A DNA stretch of 64,000 nucleotides from Agromyces marinus (GTDB taxonomy: Bacteria; Actinomycetota; Actinomycetes; Actinomycetales; Microbacteriaceae): the NCBI RefSeq assembly GCF_021442325.1, contig NZ_CP087879.1, forward strand, positions 930,001-994,000. The letters are read 5' to 3'. The notes under the pieces were generated by a model. It was not told the DNA's origin. It did no database searches and saw nothing but the letters and a program-made list of their open reading frames with translations. The position numbers were made by a program, and so were the translations under genes. Positions 43,496 to 52,428 of this stretch are shown piece by piece. Position 1 is the stretch's first letter; each line of letters starts with the position of its first letter.

Positions 43496-45088
43496 GTGAC
43501 GCCGTTGCACCAGGTCGCGAGCGAGGGGTCGTCCCCGCCCGCGGCGGCGACGCTGCAGGTGACCAGGACCGCGTTGACCTGGACCGGGCCGGCTCCGTCG
43601 TCCGATGTGCTCGACATCGAGATCGACGGCACGCGCGTCTGGTCGACGCGGCTGCCCGCGGCGACGCGACGCGGGCGCCGGCGGCTCGAGTGGCCCCGGG
43701 CGCTGCGGCCGCACGTCGGCGGTCGGGGGGCGGTGACGCTCCGCGACCAGTCCGACGGGACGGTGGTCGCCGAGGGCGTGTACGCGTTCGGCGCTGCACC
43801 CGGAGAGACGGCCCTCGCCGACATCGCCTCCGCCGGGCTCGTCGTCGACAAGTGGGGCAAGCTCGTGCCCGCGGCATCCGCTTCGCTGCATCGCGCCCTC
43901 ATCGACGGGCTCGACGCGGTGCTCGCCGACCTCGCCGACGCGGGGTTCGCCGCGAGCATCACCGGCGGCACCCTGCTCGGGGCCGTCCGGTCGGGCGAGA
44001 TCCTCGAACGCGACGACGACGCCGACCTCATGGTGTACCTGGGGGAGTGCCACCCGGCCGACGTCTCCGCCGCGTCCTACGAGATCGAGCGGGCGCTCGT
44101 CGCCCGCGGACACCGGCTCATCCGGCACAGCGACGCGCACCTGCAGATCCTCGTCGGCGCGGCGGGCGCTCACGTCGACGTGTTCCTCGGCTTCCACCAC
44201 CTCGACGTGTACCACCAGCCCATCGCGGTGCGCGGGCGGTTCGAGCGCGACCGGATCCTTCCGTTCGGAACGGTCGAGCTGCACGGCCGCGAGTACCCGG
44301 CCGTGGCCGATCCCGAGGGCTGGCTCGAGCTCTGCTACGGACCGGGATGGCGCACGCCCGATCCGTCCTTCCGCTTCCACACCCCGTCGTCGACTCGGCG
44401 CAGGTTCGAGAACTGGTTCGGCGTGTACGACCTCAACCGGCACTTCTGGGAGGAGGCGGCGAAGCGGCCCGCAGCGCGCCCGGCGTGGCGCGCCGACGTG
44501 GACGCACTGCTCGCCGAGGGCGCGACGACCGAGCGCGTGATCGACCTCGGTTGCGGGCGGGGCGAGTCGGCGGTCCGACTCGCCGAGGCCGGCCGCCGCG
44601 TCCTCGCCGTCGACTACGCGCTCGCGGCCGTCGATGCGGTCGAGCGGCGAGCGCATCCCCGAGTGCGCGCCTGCCGGCTCAACCTGGCCGATCGGCGAGC
44701 CGTCCTCGGGCTCGCGATCGACGAGTGCTCGCAGGACGGCCCCGTCGACATCCTGCTCTCGGACGTGCTCGCGTACCTCACGCGGGGCGTGCGGACGAAC
44801 GTGTTCACGTTGCTGCGAACCGTGCTCGGGCGCGGGGGCGTCGCGATCGCGAGCGTTCCCGTCAACCCGTCGATCCGGTACGACCACCATCGACCGGACA
44901 CGTGGCATCTCCCGATCTCGTGGATGCGCAGCGAAGCCGAGCCGTACGGACTCGGCATCGGCGTGCTCGGCCACGAGTACCGGCAGACCTCGAGCGGTCG
45001 CCGGCTCATCGCGACGGTGGCGATCCGGCGGCGCGTGCCCGCCGCGGCCGATCGCGCCGTCCCCGACCCCGAGGAGTGGAACAGATGA
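43496..45088 (+). CDS. Fusion of LicD-type phosphotransferase and SAM methyltransferase
   Basis: 530 residues. Residues 1-120 form a beta-rich leader without recognised homology. Residues ~130-300 are LicD-like: GGTLLGAVRSG (158-168) and DDDADL (173-178), the nucleotidyltransferase-type metal site used to transfer phosphocholine/phosphopolyols or similar groups, then VDVFLGFHHLDVYH. Residues ~335-520 are a class I methyltransferase with motif I VIDLGCGRGES (348-358), VLAVDYA and the later VDILLSDVLAYL. A single protein would thus decorate and methylate the polymer or its terminus. GTG 43496 has AGAGAGG upstream. The stop overlaps the small coiled-coil gene. Confidence 0.78.
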   Translation: MTPLHQVASEGSSPPAAATLQVTRTALTWTGPAPSSDVLDIEIDGTRVWSTRLPAATRRGRRRLEWPRALRPHVGGRGAVTLRDQSDGTVVAEGVYAFGAAPGETALADIASAGLVVDKWGKLVPAASASLHRALIDGLDAVLADLADAGFAASITGGTLLGAVRSGEILERDDDADLMVYLGECHPADVSAASYEIERALVARGHRLIRHSDAHLQILVGAAGAHVDVFLGFHHLDVYHQPIAVRGRFERDRILPFGTVELHGREYPAVADPEGWLELCYGPGWRTPDPSFRFHTPSSTRRRFENWFGVYDLNRHFWEEAAKRPAARPAWRADVDALLAEGATTERVIDLGCGRGESAVRLAEAGRRVLAVDYALAAVDAVERRAHPRVRACRLNLADRRAVLGLAIDECSQDGPVDILLSDVLAYLTRGVRTNVFTLLRTVLGRGGVAIASVPVNPSIRYDHHRPDTWHLPISWMRSEAEPYGLGIGVLGHEYRQTSSGRRLIATVAIRRRVPAAADRAVPDPEEWNR

Positions 45089-45273
45089 TGCGCATGAGGT
45101 CGGCCGTTCGCAGGCTCATCCGAACGCGGTCCCGCGATGCGGCGGCGATCCGGCAGCTCGAGCAGCAGGTGGCGGAACTCCGGGAGGAGATCGACGATCT
45201 CCGCGCCGACTCGGCGCGGATCGCCGAGATCTACGACGTGGTCGTCGAACGACTCGCCGAGCCCAGGGGCTGA
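45085..45273 (+). CDS. Small coiled-coil protein (62 aa)
   Basis: 62 residues: basic N-terminus (~1-20, many Arg), then a heptad-patterned helix (IRQLEQQVAELREEIDDL) and a short acidic/hydrophobic end (IAEIYDVVVERLAEP). ATG overlaps the methyltransferase stop (ATGA) and has GAGGAG eight bases upstream, so it is a real, coupled gene. Similar short proteins (DUF6752-like) accompany glycosyltransferase genes in actinobacteria. Role unknown; scaffolding or membrane association of the upstream enzyme is one possibility. Confidence 0.7.
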   Translation: MMRMRSAVRRLIRTRSRDAAAIRQLEQQVAELREEIDDLRADSARIAEIYDVVVERLAEPRG

Positions 45274-45361
45274 GCCGGCATCGCGGTTGCGGGCGACGGC
45301 GGTCGGCGGCATACGACCCGTCTTCGGTGCGGGCCGGTAGGACCGACGCGGAGACGGTATT

Positions 45362-45383
45362 CGACCGACCGACCGACCGATCG
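45362..45383. repeat. Short tandem tetranucleotide repeat
   Basis: Four to five copies of CGAC (the last changed to CGAT) directly after the stop of the CDP-ribitol synthase gene. It does not lie in a reading frame and may be a slippage product. Confidence 0.5.
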
Positions 45384-45384
45384 T

Positions 45385-46755
45385 TCAGTTCGTCACGCGG
45401 ACGTCGACGATCTGGCCGGTGACGTCGGATTCGAGCACCTTCAAGCTGACCGCGGCCACGTCGGTCGGGTCGAGGAGGGTCTGGGGCGGCTCGTCCCCGA
45501 ACGCGTTCGTCCGCATCGGGGTGCGGGTGCGCTGCGGATTGATGCAGTTGACCCGGACGCCGTGCTCGGCCCACTCGTCGGCGAGGGCCTGCGTCAGGTT
45601 GACGACACCGGCCTTCGTGGCGGAGTAGAGACTGTACCCGGCCCGCCCGCGCGTGTATGAGCTCGAGGTGAAGAACAGCAGTTGGCCGCGTGAATCCCGA
45701 AGGTGGGGGTAGGCCTCTTGCGCGATCTTCGCGGGCGCCAGCAGGTTGATCTCGAGGGTGTTGCGGAGCGCTCGCTTCTTGGTCTTCGCCAGGGGCGAGA
45801 TCGTGAGGATCCCGGCAGTGACGATGACATAGTCGATCGGCCCCGAATCGGCTGCGACGCGAAGCGCGTGCCGGACTGACTTCCGACTCGTCACGTCGGT
45901 ACCGGTCGTCGTCCGACTGAAAGCGTGCACGGTCGCCCCCGCGCGTTCGGCCAGCGCGACGATGCTTGCACCGATGCCGTAGCTGCCGCCGAGCACGACG
46001 ACGTTCTTGCCCGTCAGATCAAGGTCGAGCTCGCCGTCGAGTTCGGTGAGCTCCGCGGTCTGCAGCTGGAAGATCTTGTCGGCGATGTGCAGGTCGAGCG
46101 GCTCCGTGATCTTCATGTTCTCGGCGCTGCCCTCGACGACCCGGATCGGGACTTCGGGGAGGTAGGTGAACACCACGCCGCAATCGTCGGTCGCGGCGAA
46201 GCCGGGGTCGTCGGAGGCAGCCTCGTACGCCCTGCGGATGGTTCCGAGTCGGAAGGCCTGCGGGGTCTGCCCGCGGCGCAGTCGTGAGCGGACCGGGATG
46301 CCGGTGATGATCCCGTCGTCGACCTCGATGATCGTGTCGGCCGACGGGATCGCGGTGTCGACGGCGTCGTACTGGTCGAGCGCGTGAACGCAGTCCTCGA
46401 TGATGCGCTCGTCGATGAATGGACGCACGGCATCGTGGAAGAGGACTTTCGTCGCCGGGTCGTCGGGCAGCGCCTCGAGCGCGAGCCGCGTGGTGTCGTT
46501 GCGCGTCTCTCCACCGGGGAGGATCGCTTGGAGTTTCGGGAACCGAGGGTCGCCGACGAGGTGGTCGAGTTCGTGGCGGCTCTCGGCGTTCATCATCACC
46601 ACGATCTCGTCGATGAGGTCGCTCGCCGTGAGCGACTCGAGCGTGTGCTCGACGATCGCCTTCCCCGCGATGCGGATCAGTTGCTTCGGGATGCCGAGGC
46701 CGACTCTCGTGCCGACGCCGCCGGCGAGGACGACCGCGATGGTTCGTTCGGACAC
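45385..46755 (-). CDS. Bifunctional cytidylyltransferase / SDR reductase (CDP-ribitol synthase, Bcs1/TarIJ-like)
   Basis: 456 residues. Residues ~1-230 are an IspD/TarI-type CTP transferase: AVVLAGGVGTRVGLGIPKQL, FHDAVRPFIDERII, TDDCGVVFTYLPE. Residues ~240-456 are a short-chain reductase: VVLGGSYGIGASIVALAE and the YSATKAG catalytic motif with upstream FFTSSSYTRGRAGYS. The same fusion in Haemophilus (Bcs1/Acs1) reduces ribulose-5-phosphate and makes CDP-ribitol. This implies a ribitol-phosphate polymer or side group. GTG 46755 shares one base with the Wzt stop, so export ATPase and CDP-ribitol synthesis are in one operon. Confidence 0.88.
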   Translation of the reverse strand: MSERTIAVVLAGGVGTRVGLGIPKQLIRIAGKAIVEHTLESLTASDLIDEIVVMMNAESRHELDHLVGDPRFPKLQAILPGGETRNDTTRLALEALPDDPATKVLFHDAVRPFIDERIIEDCVHALDQYDAVDTAIPSADTIIEVDDGIITGIPVRSRLRRGQTPQAFRLGTIRRAYEAASDDPGFAATDDCGVVFTYLPEVPIRVVEGSAENMKITEPLDLHIADKIFQLQTAELTELDGELDLDLTGKNVVVLGGSYGIGASIVALAERAGATVHAFSRTTTGTDVTSRKSVRHALRVAADSGPIDYVIVTAGILTISPLAKTKKRALRNTLEINLLAPAKIAQEAYPHLRDSRGQLLFFTSSSYTRGRAGYSLYSATKAGVVNLTQALADEWAEHGVRVNCINPQRTRTPMRTNAFGDEPPQTLLDPTDVAAVSLKVLESDVTGQIVDVRVTN

Positions 46756-47501
46756 TATCTGGTGCTTTCTTTCAGGGTGACGACGGCCTCGTCGACGGGA
46801 CCGTCGAAGATCATGCGACCACGTCGGATGACGATGCCGCGCGTGCAGAGTTCGGTCACCATACGGACGTCGTGGCTGACGACGAACATCGTCTTGCCCT
46901 GCTCGACGAGTTCGCGGATCTTCGCCTTGCACTTCTCCCGGAACGGCGCATCGCCCACCGCGAGCACCTCGTCGACGAGGAGGATGTCGAGTTCGGTGTG
47001 GATCGCGACCGAGAAGGCGAGCCTGACGAACATTCCGGAGGAGTAGTGCTTGACCTCCGTGTCGATGAACTCTCCGATCTCGGAGAACTCGACGATCTCG
47101 TCGAACCGTGCGTCGATCTCTGCCCGGCTCATCCCGAGGATCGCCGCATTGAGGTAGACGTTGTCGCGACCGGAGAGGTCGGGGTGGAACCCGGCGCCGA
47201 CCTCGATGAGACCGGCGACACGGCCGCGCGTGAGCACCCGCCCTCGATCCGGGCGGAGCACGCCGGAGATGAGCTTCAGCAGGGTCGACTTGCCCGAGCC
47301 GTTGTAGCCGAGGAGGGCGACCGATTCGCCCTCGCCGACGCGCAGGTCGATGCCGTCGAGCGCCTGGAACGACGTGGTGAGGGGTTTGCGCCGCACCCAG
47401 GAGATGAAGAGTTCCTTGAACGACTGCGTGTGGCGCAGCGTGAAGTGTTTGGCCACGCTCTCGATGATGATGCTGGGCCGGGTCTCAGAGGTCTTGGGCA
47501 A
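46755..47501 (-). CDS. Polysaccharide ABC transporter ATP-binding subunit (Wzt/TagH)
   Basis: 248 residues. SIIIESVAKHFTLRHTQSFKELF is the Wzt/TagH opening, then Walker A LLGYNGSGKSTLLKL, VGAGFHPDLSGRDNVYLN, signature YSSGMFVRLAFSVA and Walker B ILLVDEVLAVGD. The C-terminal carbohydrate-binding domain of long Wzt proteins is absent, as in TagH-poor or group-2-capsule exporters. The start is TTG 47501 with GGAGG seven bases upstream, inside the permease gene (17-base overlap). Confidence 0.93.
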   Translation of the reverse strand: MPKTSETRPSIIIESVAKHFTLRHTQSFKELFISWVRRKPLTTSFQALDGIDLRVGEGESVALLGYNGSGKSTLLKLISGVLRPDRGRVLTRGRVAGLIEVGAGFHPDLSGRDNVYLNAAILGMSRAEIDARFDEIVEFSEIGEFIDTEVKHYSSGMFVRLAFSVAIHTELDILLVDEVLAVGDAPFREKCKAKIRELVEQGKTMFVVSHDVRMVTELCTRGIVIRRGRMIFDGPVDEAVVTLKESTR

Positions 47502-48357
47502 AACGGCCCTCCAGCCTGCGGAACACGATCTGGCCGACGGCGATGAACCCGGACACGACCACGATGGCGATCCCGGCGAGGAGCCAGAGGTGCTCGGGCC
47601 GTTCCATCGTCTCGGGGGTCGTGGAAAACCAGAATGCGGAGTGGAAGAGTTCGACGGCGACTGTCAGCGGGTTCGCCATGTAGACGTCGAACAGCCAGCC
47701 CGGCAGTTGGTCGCGCACGAGCACGAACGGGTACAGCACGGGCGAGGTCCACGTCGCGAACATCAGGATGATCTCGACGAAGTTCTGGGAATCACGGAAC
47801 GACACGTTCATGGACCCGAACAGCAGCCCCAGGCCGAGGGCGAACGCGAGCACGATGAGCACGGCGAGCACCGCGCCGGCCACCTGGACGACGGTCGGGG
47901 CCCAACCGACGACGAGCAGCACCGTGAGCAGGATCGCCAACTGCGGCAGGAAGTGCACGAAGGCGATGAAGACGTCGGCGACCGGGAAGAGCTCGCGCGG
48001 CAGGTAGATCTTCTTGACGAGGGCCTTGTTGTTGACGATCGACTTCGTCGCGTTGCCGAACGCCTCGTTGAAGAGGTTGATGACGATGATCCCCGAGAAC
48101 AGGTAGATCGGGAAGTTGTCGATGCCTCGATCGAGCCCGAGGAACACGCCCATGACCACGTAGAAGATGCCGAACTGCGCGGCCGGCTTGACGTACGACC
48201 AGGTCCAGCCGAGGACGGAGCCGTGGTAGCGGGTCTGCGTTCCCTTGCGGATGAGCAGGCGGAGCAGGTAGCGATAGCGGAAGACGTCGAGGATGCCGCG
48301 GCCGCTTCCCGGGGTGCTGAAACCGGTGAGGTCGTCAGCGGGGGTGGGTCGGATCAC
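47485..48357 (-). CDS. Polysaccharide ABC transporter permease (Wzm/TagG)
   Basis: 290 residues, six membrane helices in the ABC-2 pattern: LGWTWSYVKPAAQFGIFYVV, FPIYLFSGIIVINLFNEAF, PVADVFIAFVHFLPQLAILL, then two central helices and a last helix near 260-280. The R-Y-x-x-S-x-L-G-x-x-W motif (RYHGSVLGWTW) is typical of TagG/Wzm. It exports a completed lipid-linked glycan with the coupled ATPase. GTG 48357 looks leaderless. Confidence 0.92.
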   Translation of the reverse strand: MIRPTPADDLTGFSTPGSGRGILDVFRYRYLLRLLIRKGTQTRYHGSVLGWTWSYVKPAAQFGIFYVVMGVFLGLDRGIDNFPIYLFSGIIVINLFNEAFGNATKSIVNNKALVKKIYLPRELFPVADVFIAFVHFLPQLAILLTVLLVVGWAPTVVQVAGAVLAVLIVLAFALGLGLLFGSMNVSFRDSQNFVEIILMFATWTSPVLYPFVLVRDQLPGWLFDVYMANPLTVAVELFHSAFWFSTTPETMERPEHLWLLAGIAIVVVSGFIAVGQIVFRRLEGRFAQDL

Positions 48358-48370
48358 TCGGACGAGTGTA
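48357..48370 (-). promoter_or_regulatory. Leaderless-type promoter of the wzm-wzt-CDP-ribitol operon
   Basis: Reading the minus strand, TACACT (48370-48365) ends 7 bases before GTG 48357. Confidence 0.45.
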
Positions 48371-48417
48371 CTGGCACGGAGGCGGGAGTCCGGCCGGAGG
48401 TGGCCCCGGCCCGGGGC

Positions 48418-49674
48418 TCACCGGGCCGAGGCGAGCGCGTCCCGCCAGCTCATGTCGCGTGCGGCCTTGACCGCGCAGACGACCAGCAGCATCCACCCGC
48501 CCTCGACGAGCACGAAGCTCTCGGCGACGCTCGTGACACTGATCGCGACGAGCATGAGCGCGGGCCAGAGGTAGACGACGCTGCGCCGGTTGGAGGCCAG
48601 CAGCCACGAGCGCACGAGCGCGACGCCGAGGAGCGCGGCGAACAGCAGTACGCCGATGACCCCGATCTGGAAGTAGGTGTCGATGAACGCGCTGAGCGCC
48701 GACGCGAGGTCGCGCCCGATCGCGCGCTCGATCCAGACGTAGGGCGCCCCGTCGATCCAGCGACCCGTCCACCCCCACCCCTGCAACGGGTTCGCCGAGA
48801 GGTAGCGGGAGACCTCGCGCCACACGTCGAGCCGGACGTCGAACTCCGCACGCGCATCGAGCAGTTCGATGATCCGGAGGCGGAGGACCCAGCCCGCCAC
48901 GAGTGCGGCCGAGACGCCCGCCAGGAGGGCGACCTGAACCCGCCAGCGGTGCTCGGCGGGCACTCGCCGCAGGCCGTAGAGCGCACCGATCGCGACGAGG
49001 CACACGCCGAGCGCGATGACGGTCGTGGGCGAACCCGACAGGATGATCGACCCGCCCGCGAGCACGAGCGATGCGATCGCGCGACCCCGTCGGACGCTGC
49101 GGGTGCGCCACTCGATGACGAACGTGAGCAGCGCGATGAGCGCGACGAATCCGAGTACGTTGCGGGATCCGAACAGGCCCTGGACCGGCCCGAGCGAGGC
49201 GATGTTCCCCTGGATGCCGAGGAAGACGATGGGCAGGTCCAGCAGGATTCCCGAGAACACCTCGAGTCCGATCGAGATCCCGAGCAGCAACCGCAGGACG
49301 TCGCCGAAGGCTCGGACGATCTGGATCGTGTCGCGCATGAGCGCGACGTAGACGCCCAGGATTCCGAAGGCGACGAGGTAGCCGACCCCGAGCACGGTCG
49401 CGCCGGGATTGCTCGACCAGATCACCGAGGCGGCGCACCACCCGACGAAGACCAGGATCGTGAGCGGCAGGATGCCGTACCACTCGACCGCCCGCCACCG
49501 GGCGACGAGCGAGGTGCCCGCGAGGACGAGCAGCATCGCGATCGACGCGATGAGCCCGGGCCAACCGATGAGCGCGCGGACGGCATGCGTGGAGAACGCC
49601 AGCCCGATCGACATGAGCGTGACGGCGTGGGCGAGGCGCGCCGATCCGGCGAACTCGCGCAGGGCGTCCCTCAC
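48418..49674 (-). CDS. O-antigen ligase/polymerase-like membrane protein (copy 2)
   Basis: 418 residues, about 11 hydrophobic helices. The large outside loop contains VRLDVWREVSRYLSANPLQG and GWGWTGRW, the R-x-x-x-W...P-x-x-G-x-G pattern of the WaaL/Wzy O-antigen ligase superfamily. GTG 49674 overlaps the stop of the neighbouring relative (GTGA). It probably transfers or polymerises lipid-linked glycan on the outer membrane face. The nearly identical loop pattern in the two tandem genes marks a duplication. Confidence 0.87.
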   Translation of the reverse strand: MRDALREFAGSARLAHAVTLMSIGLAFSTHAVRALIGWPGLIASIAMLLVLAGTSLVARWRAVEWYGILPLTILVFVGWCAASVIWSSNPGATVLGVGYLVAFGILGVYVALMRDTIQIVRAFGDVLRLLLGISIGLEVFSGILLDLPIVFLGIQGNIASLGPVQGLFGSRNVLGFVALIALLTFVIEWRTRSVRRGRAIASLVLAGGSIILSGSPTTVIALGVCLVAIGALYGLRRVPAEHRWRVQVALLAGVSAALVAGWVLRLRIIELLDARAEFDVRLDVWREVSRYLSANPLQGWGWTGRWIDGAPYVWIERAIGRDLASALSAFIDTYFQIGVIGVLLFAALLGVALVRSWLLASNRRSVVYLWPALMLVAISVTSVAESFVLVEGGWMLLVVCAVKAARDMSWRDALASAR

Positions 49675-51029
49675 GAACGCGCCTCCGGGCGGGCGCGAAG
49701 GCGCGGCACTCGCGCCGGCGGCATCGGGGGCAGCGGATCGGGCGACCACTGGCGGCGCTTCGTGCCCCAGGCGATCGCGATGAGCAGCAGCCATCCGCTC
49801 TCGACGAGCAGTCGGCTCTCGGCGAGCGACTGGCCGATCAGGGCGACCATCGCGAGCAGCGGGACGAGGGCGAGTGCCGAGTGTGGGACGACGCGTCCCC
49901 GGTCGTCGCGAGGCGGGTCGACGGCGAGGAACCACGATCGCCACAGCGCGCCGATCACGATGGACGCGAACGCGATCAGCCCGACGATGCCGAGTTGCAT
50001 CCAGACGTCGAGCCAGGCGTTGTGCGCCTGGAGGTACTCGACGCCGTTGCGGACGGCGAGGCCGCCGTAGGGTTCCGCCCATGGCATCCAGTACCCGATC
50101 CATCCCCAGCCGAGAACGGGACGTTCGGCGGCGAGCCCGATGACCGATGCCCAGATGTCGATGCGGCCGGTCAGGTCCTCGCCCTTGCCGAACAGGTCGA
50201 GCAGCAGGTTCCAGAGCACCGCGAGCAGGGCGACGGATGCCACGAGCGCCGCGGTCGCGGTCGCGTACACGCGTCGGCGGTGCTGCGGCCCGCTCCGGCG
50301 CGCCCACAGGGCGAATCCGAGGGCCGCCGCGACGAGCAACGAGACGAGGATCACGGTCGCCGACCGGGTCAGGGCGTACGTCAGTGCCGCGACGACGACC
50401 CACCCGATGCCCTGGGCGCGACGCATGCCGCCACTGGCCAGCAGGCAGCCCCAGAGGATGAGCGCGAGGAGCGCGGCCATCGCCAGGAGGTTCCGGCTCG
50501 CGACGATGCCCTCGATGGGCCCGCCGTCGAAGAGCAGCGCGCGCGACCAGTAGAACGCCATCGGGATCTTCTCGTCGCCGTAGTCGACGAAGTTCGGCAG
50601 GAGCGGTTCGCGGATGAAGACCGCGACCCAGAGCTCGAACAGGAGCGAGAGCGCGAGCACCCACTTCAGCGCCGACGAGAGTGCCCGCAGGAAGCCGTGC
50701 CAGCCCAGGCACAGCGCGAGCGAGATGCCCGTGAACGTCGTCGCGAGCGTGAACGCGAGACCGAGAAGGGTCGACGCCGGGTAGTTCGACCAGATGATCG
50801 AGAGCGCCGCGATCCCGACGAACGCGAGCGTCGACTTCGGCACCCGCCTCCACGTCAGGTCGGGGCGATGCGCGATCCACAACCAGATCGCGCCGACCAG
50901 CACGAGCGCCGCGACGGCGCCGAACCCCCACCACCCGAGCAGGTTGCGCCAGAACTGCCCGGCGAGCAGCGTGAACAGCGCGAACGTCGCATACGCGGAC
51001 TCGAGCGCGCGGCGTCCTCCGATGCTCAT
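49671..51029 (-). CDS. O-antigen ligase/polymerase-like membrane protein (copy 1)
   Basis: 452 residues, about 11-12 hydrophobic helices. The outside loop has TGRIDIWASVIGLAAERPV and LGWGWIGYWMPWAEP, followed by NAWLDVWMQLGIVGLIAF, matching the ligase superfamily. The C-terminus is a short Pro/Arg-rich tail. ATG 51029 starts the protein right before its first helix. It is coupled to the downstream copy, and divergent from the UDP-glucose dehydrogenase gene. Which of ligase or polymerase activity it has cannot be read off. Confidence 0.87.
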   Translation of the reverse strand: MSIGGRRALESAYATFALFTLLAGQFWRNLLGWWGFGAVAALVLVGAIWLWIAHRPDLTWRRVPKSTLAFVGIAALSIIWSNYPASTLLGLAFTLATTFTGISLALCLGWHGFLRALSSALKWVLALSLLFELWVAVFIREPLLPNFVDYGDEKIPMAFYWSRALLFDGGPIEGIVASRNLLAMAALLALILWGCLLASGGMRRAQGIGWVVVAALTYALTRSATVILVSLLVAAALGFALWARRSGPQHRRRVYATATAALVASVALLAVLWNLLLDLFGKGEDLTGRIDIWASVIGLAAERPVLGWGWIGYWMPWAEPYGGLAVRNGVEYLQAHNAWLDVWMQLGIVGLIAFASIVIGALWRSWFLAVDPPRDDRGRVVPHSALALVPLLAMVALIGQSLAESRLLVESGWLLLIAIAWGTKRRQWSPDPLPPMPPARVPRLRARPEARS

Positions 51030-51119
51030 GTCGACAAGGGTATCCGGCGCCCCGCGCCCCAGTGGCGGTTCCATCGCCCCCAGCAGGGAGAATGGACGCC
51101 GACGGATGTGAGGAGCAAC

Positions 51120-52421
51120 GTGAGAATCTCGGTCATTGGCTGCGGATACCTCGGCGCGGTGCATGCTTCGGCCATGGCGAAACTCGGCCACGACGTCGTG
51201 GGCATCGACACGGATGCCGAGAAGGTGGCCAAGCTCGGGTCGGGCGTGGCGCCGTTCTTCGAGCCCGGGCTCCCAGAGCTGCTGGCCGAGTCGCTTGCCA
51301 CGGGACGGTTGCGGTTCTCGACCGACATCGGCGATGCGGCCGACGCGCAGGTGCATTTCGTCGCGGTGGGCACGCCGCAGTTGCCGTACTCGGACGGCGC
51401 CGATCTGCGTTTCGTGCGCGGTGCGTTCGACGCGCTCGCCGCGGTCGCGGCGCCCGGCTCGCTCATCGTGGGCAAGAGCACGGTTCCGGTGGGCACAGCT
51501 GCCGAGCTCGAGGAACGGATGCGGCGCGCGGGCTCCGACGCGCTGCTCGCCTGGAACCCCGAGTTCCTCCGGGAGGGCTTCGCCGTCGCCGACACGCTCA
51601 CGCCCGACCGGCTCGTGTACGGCGTGGCCGACGAGCGCGCGACCGACCTGCTCGACGAGGTCTACGCGCAGATCCTCGACGCGGGAACGCCGCGCATCGT
51701 GACCGATTTCGCGACGGCCGAGCTCGTCAAGACCGCCGCGAACGCCTTCCTCGCGACCAAGATCAGCTTCATCAACGCGATGGCCGAGATCGCCGAGGCG
51801 ACCGGGGCGGATGTCACGACCCTCGCCGACGCGATCGGGCATGACGCGCGCATCGGCCGGCGCTTCCTGAACGCCGGCATCGGGTTCGGCGGTGGCTGCC
51901 TGCCCAAGGACATCCGGGCGTTCACGGCGCGCGCGGAGGAGCTCGGGCGCGCGGAATCGGTGGCATTCCTACGCCAGGTCGACGCGATCAACCTCCGTCG
52001 TCGCGAACGCGCGGTCGATCTGGCCGTCGAGATGCTCGACGGTTCGGTGTTCGAGCGACGGATCGCGGTGCTCGGACTCACGTTCAAACCCCAGTCCGAC
52101 GACACCCGCGACTCCCCGGCGCTGGACGTGGCTGCTCGACTCCACGGGCTCGGCGCTCGAGTCCTTGCCACCGACCCCGAGGGCATCGAGAACGCGCGGC
52201 TGCGCCATCCGCAGCTCGAGTACGTCGCGACCGCGAGCGAGGCCCTCGCCGATGCCGAGCTCGTGGTCCTCGTGACCGAGTGGCCCGAGTATCGCGAGCT
52301 CGAGCCGGACCTGGTCGCCGGACTGATGGCCTCGGCCCGCGTGATCGACGCGCGCAACGTGCTCGATCCTGCCGCGTGGAGGGCAGCCGGCTTCGCCTAC
52401 CGCGGGCTCGGCCGCTCCTGA
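51120..52421 (+). CDS. UDP-glucose 6-dehydrogenase
   Basis: 433 residues. Makes UDP-glucuronic acid (or a related uronic acid). ISVIGCGYLGAVHASAMAKLGHDVVGID, FFEPGLPELL, FVAVGTPQ, STVPVGTAAEL, NPEFLREGFAVADTL (UDP-glucose dehydrogenase signature), catalytic Cys in GFGGGCLPKD (~260) and LGLTFKPQSDDTRDSPAL. These distinguish it from the WbpA-type enzyme at 37561. GTG 51120 has AGGAG four bases upstream. Confidence 0.93.
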   Translation: MRISVIGCGYLGAVHASAMAKLGHDVVGIDTDAEKVAKLGSGVAPFFEPGLPELLAESLATGRLRFSTDIGDAADAQVHFVAVGTPQLPYSDGADLRFVRGAFDALAAVAAPGSLIVGKSTVPVGTAAELEERMRRAGSDALLAWNPEFLREGFAVADTLTPDRLVYGVADERATDLLDEVYAQILDAGTPRIVTDFATAELVKTAANAFLATKISFINAMAEIAEATGADVTTLADAIGHDARIGRRFLNAGIGFGGGCLPKDIRAFTARAEELGRAESVAFLRQVDAINLRRRERAVDLAVEMLDGSVFERRIAVLGLTFKPQSDDTRDSPALDVAARLHGLGARVLATDPEGIENARLRHPQLEYVATASEALADAELVVLVTEWPEYRELEPDLVAGLMASARVIDARNVLDPAAWRAAGFAYRGLGRS

Positions 52422-52428
52422 CGTCGGC

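Noticed and set aside
42061-44031. Upstream extension of the galactofuranosyltransferase frame on the minus strand
   Set aside because: The frame is open but antisense or offset to the flippase and LicD genes, low-complexity, and the TTG at 42060 has a good ribosome-binding site and gives the expected GlfT2 length.
45362-45383. CRISPR or phase-variation repeat
   Set aside because: Only four to five copies of a 4-base unit, outside coding sequence, with no spacers or reading-frame effect.
47350-50070. 906-codon plus-strand frame
   Set aside because: Antisense to wzt, wzm and the ligase-like gene; composed mainly of Asp, Glu, Arg and His with no recognisable domain.
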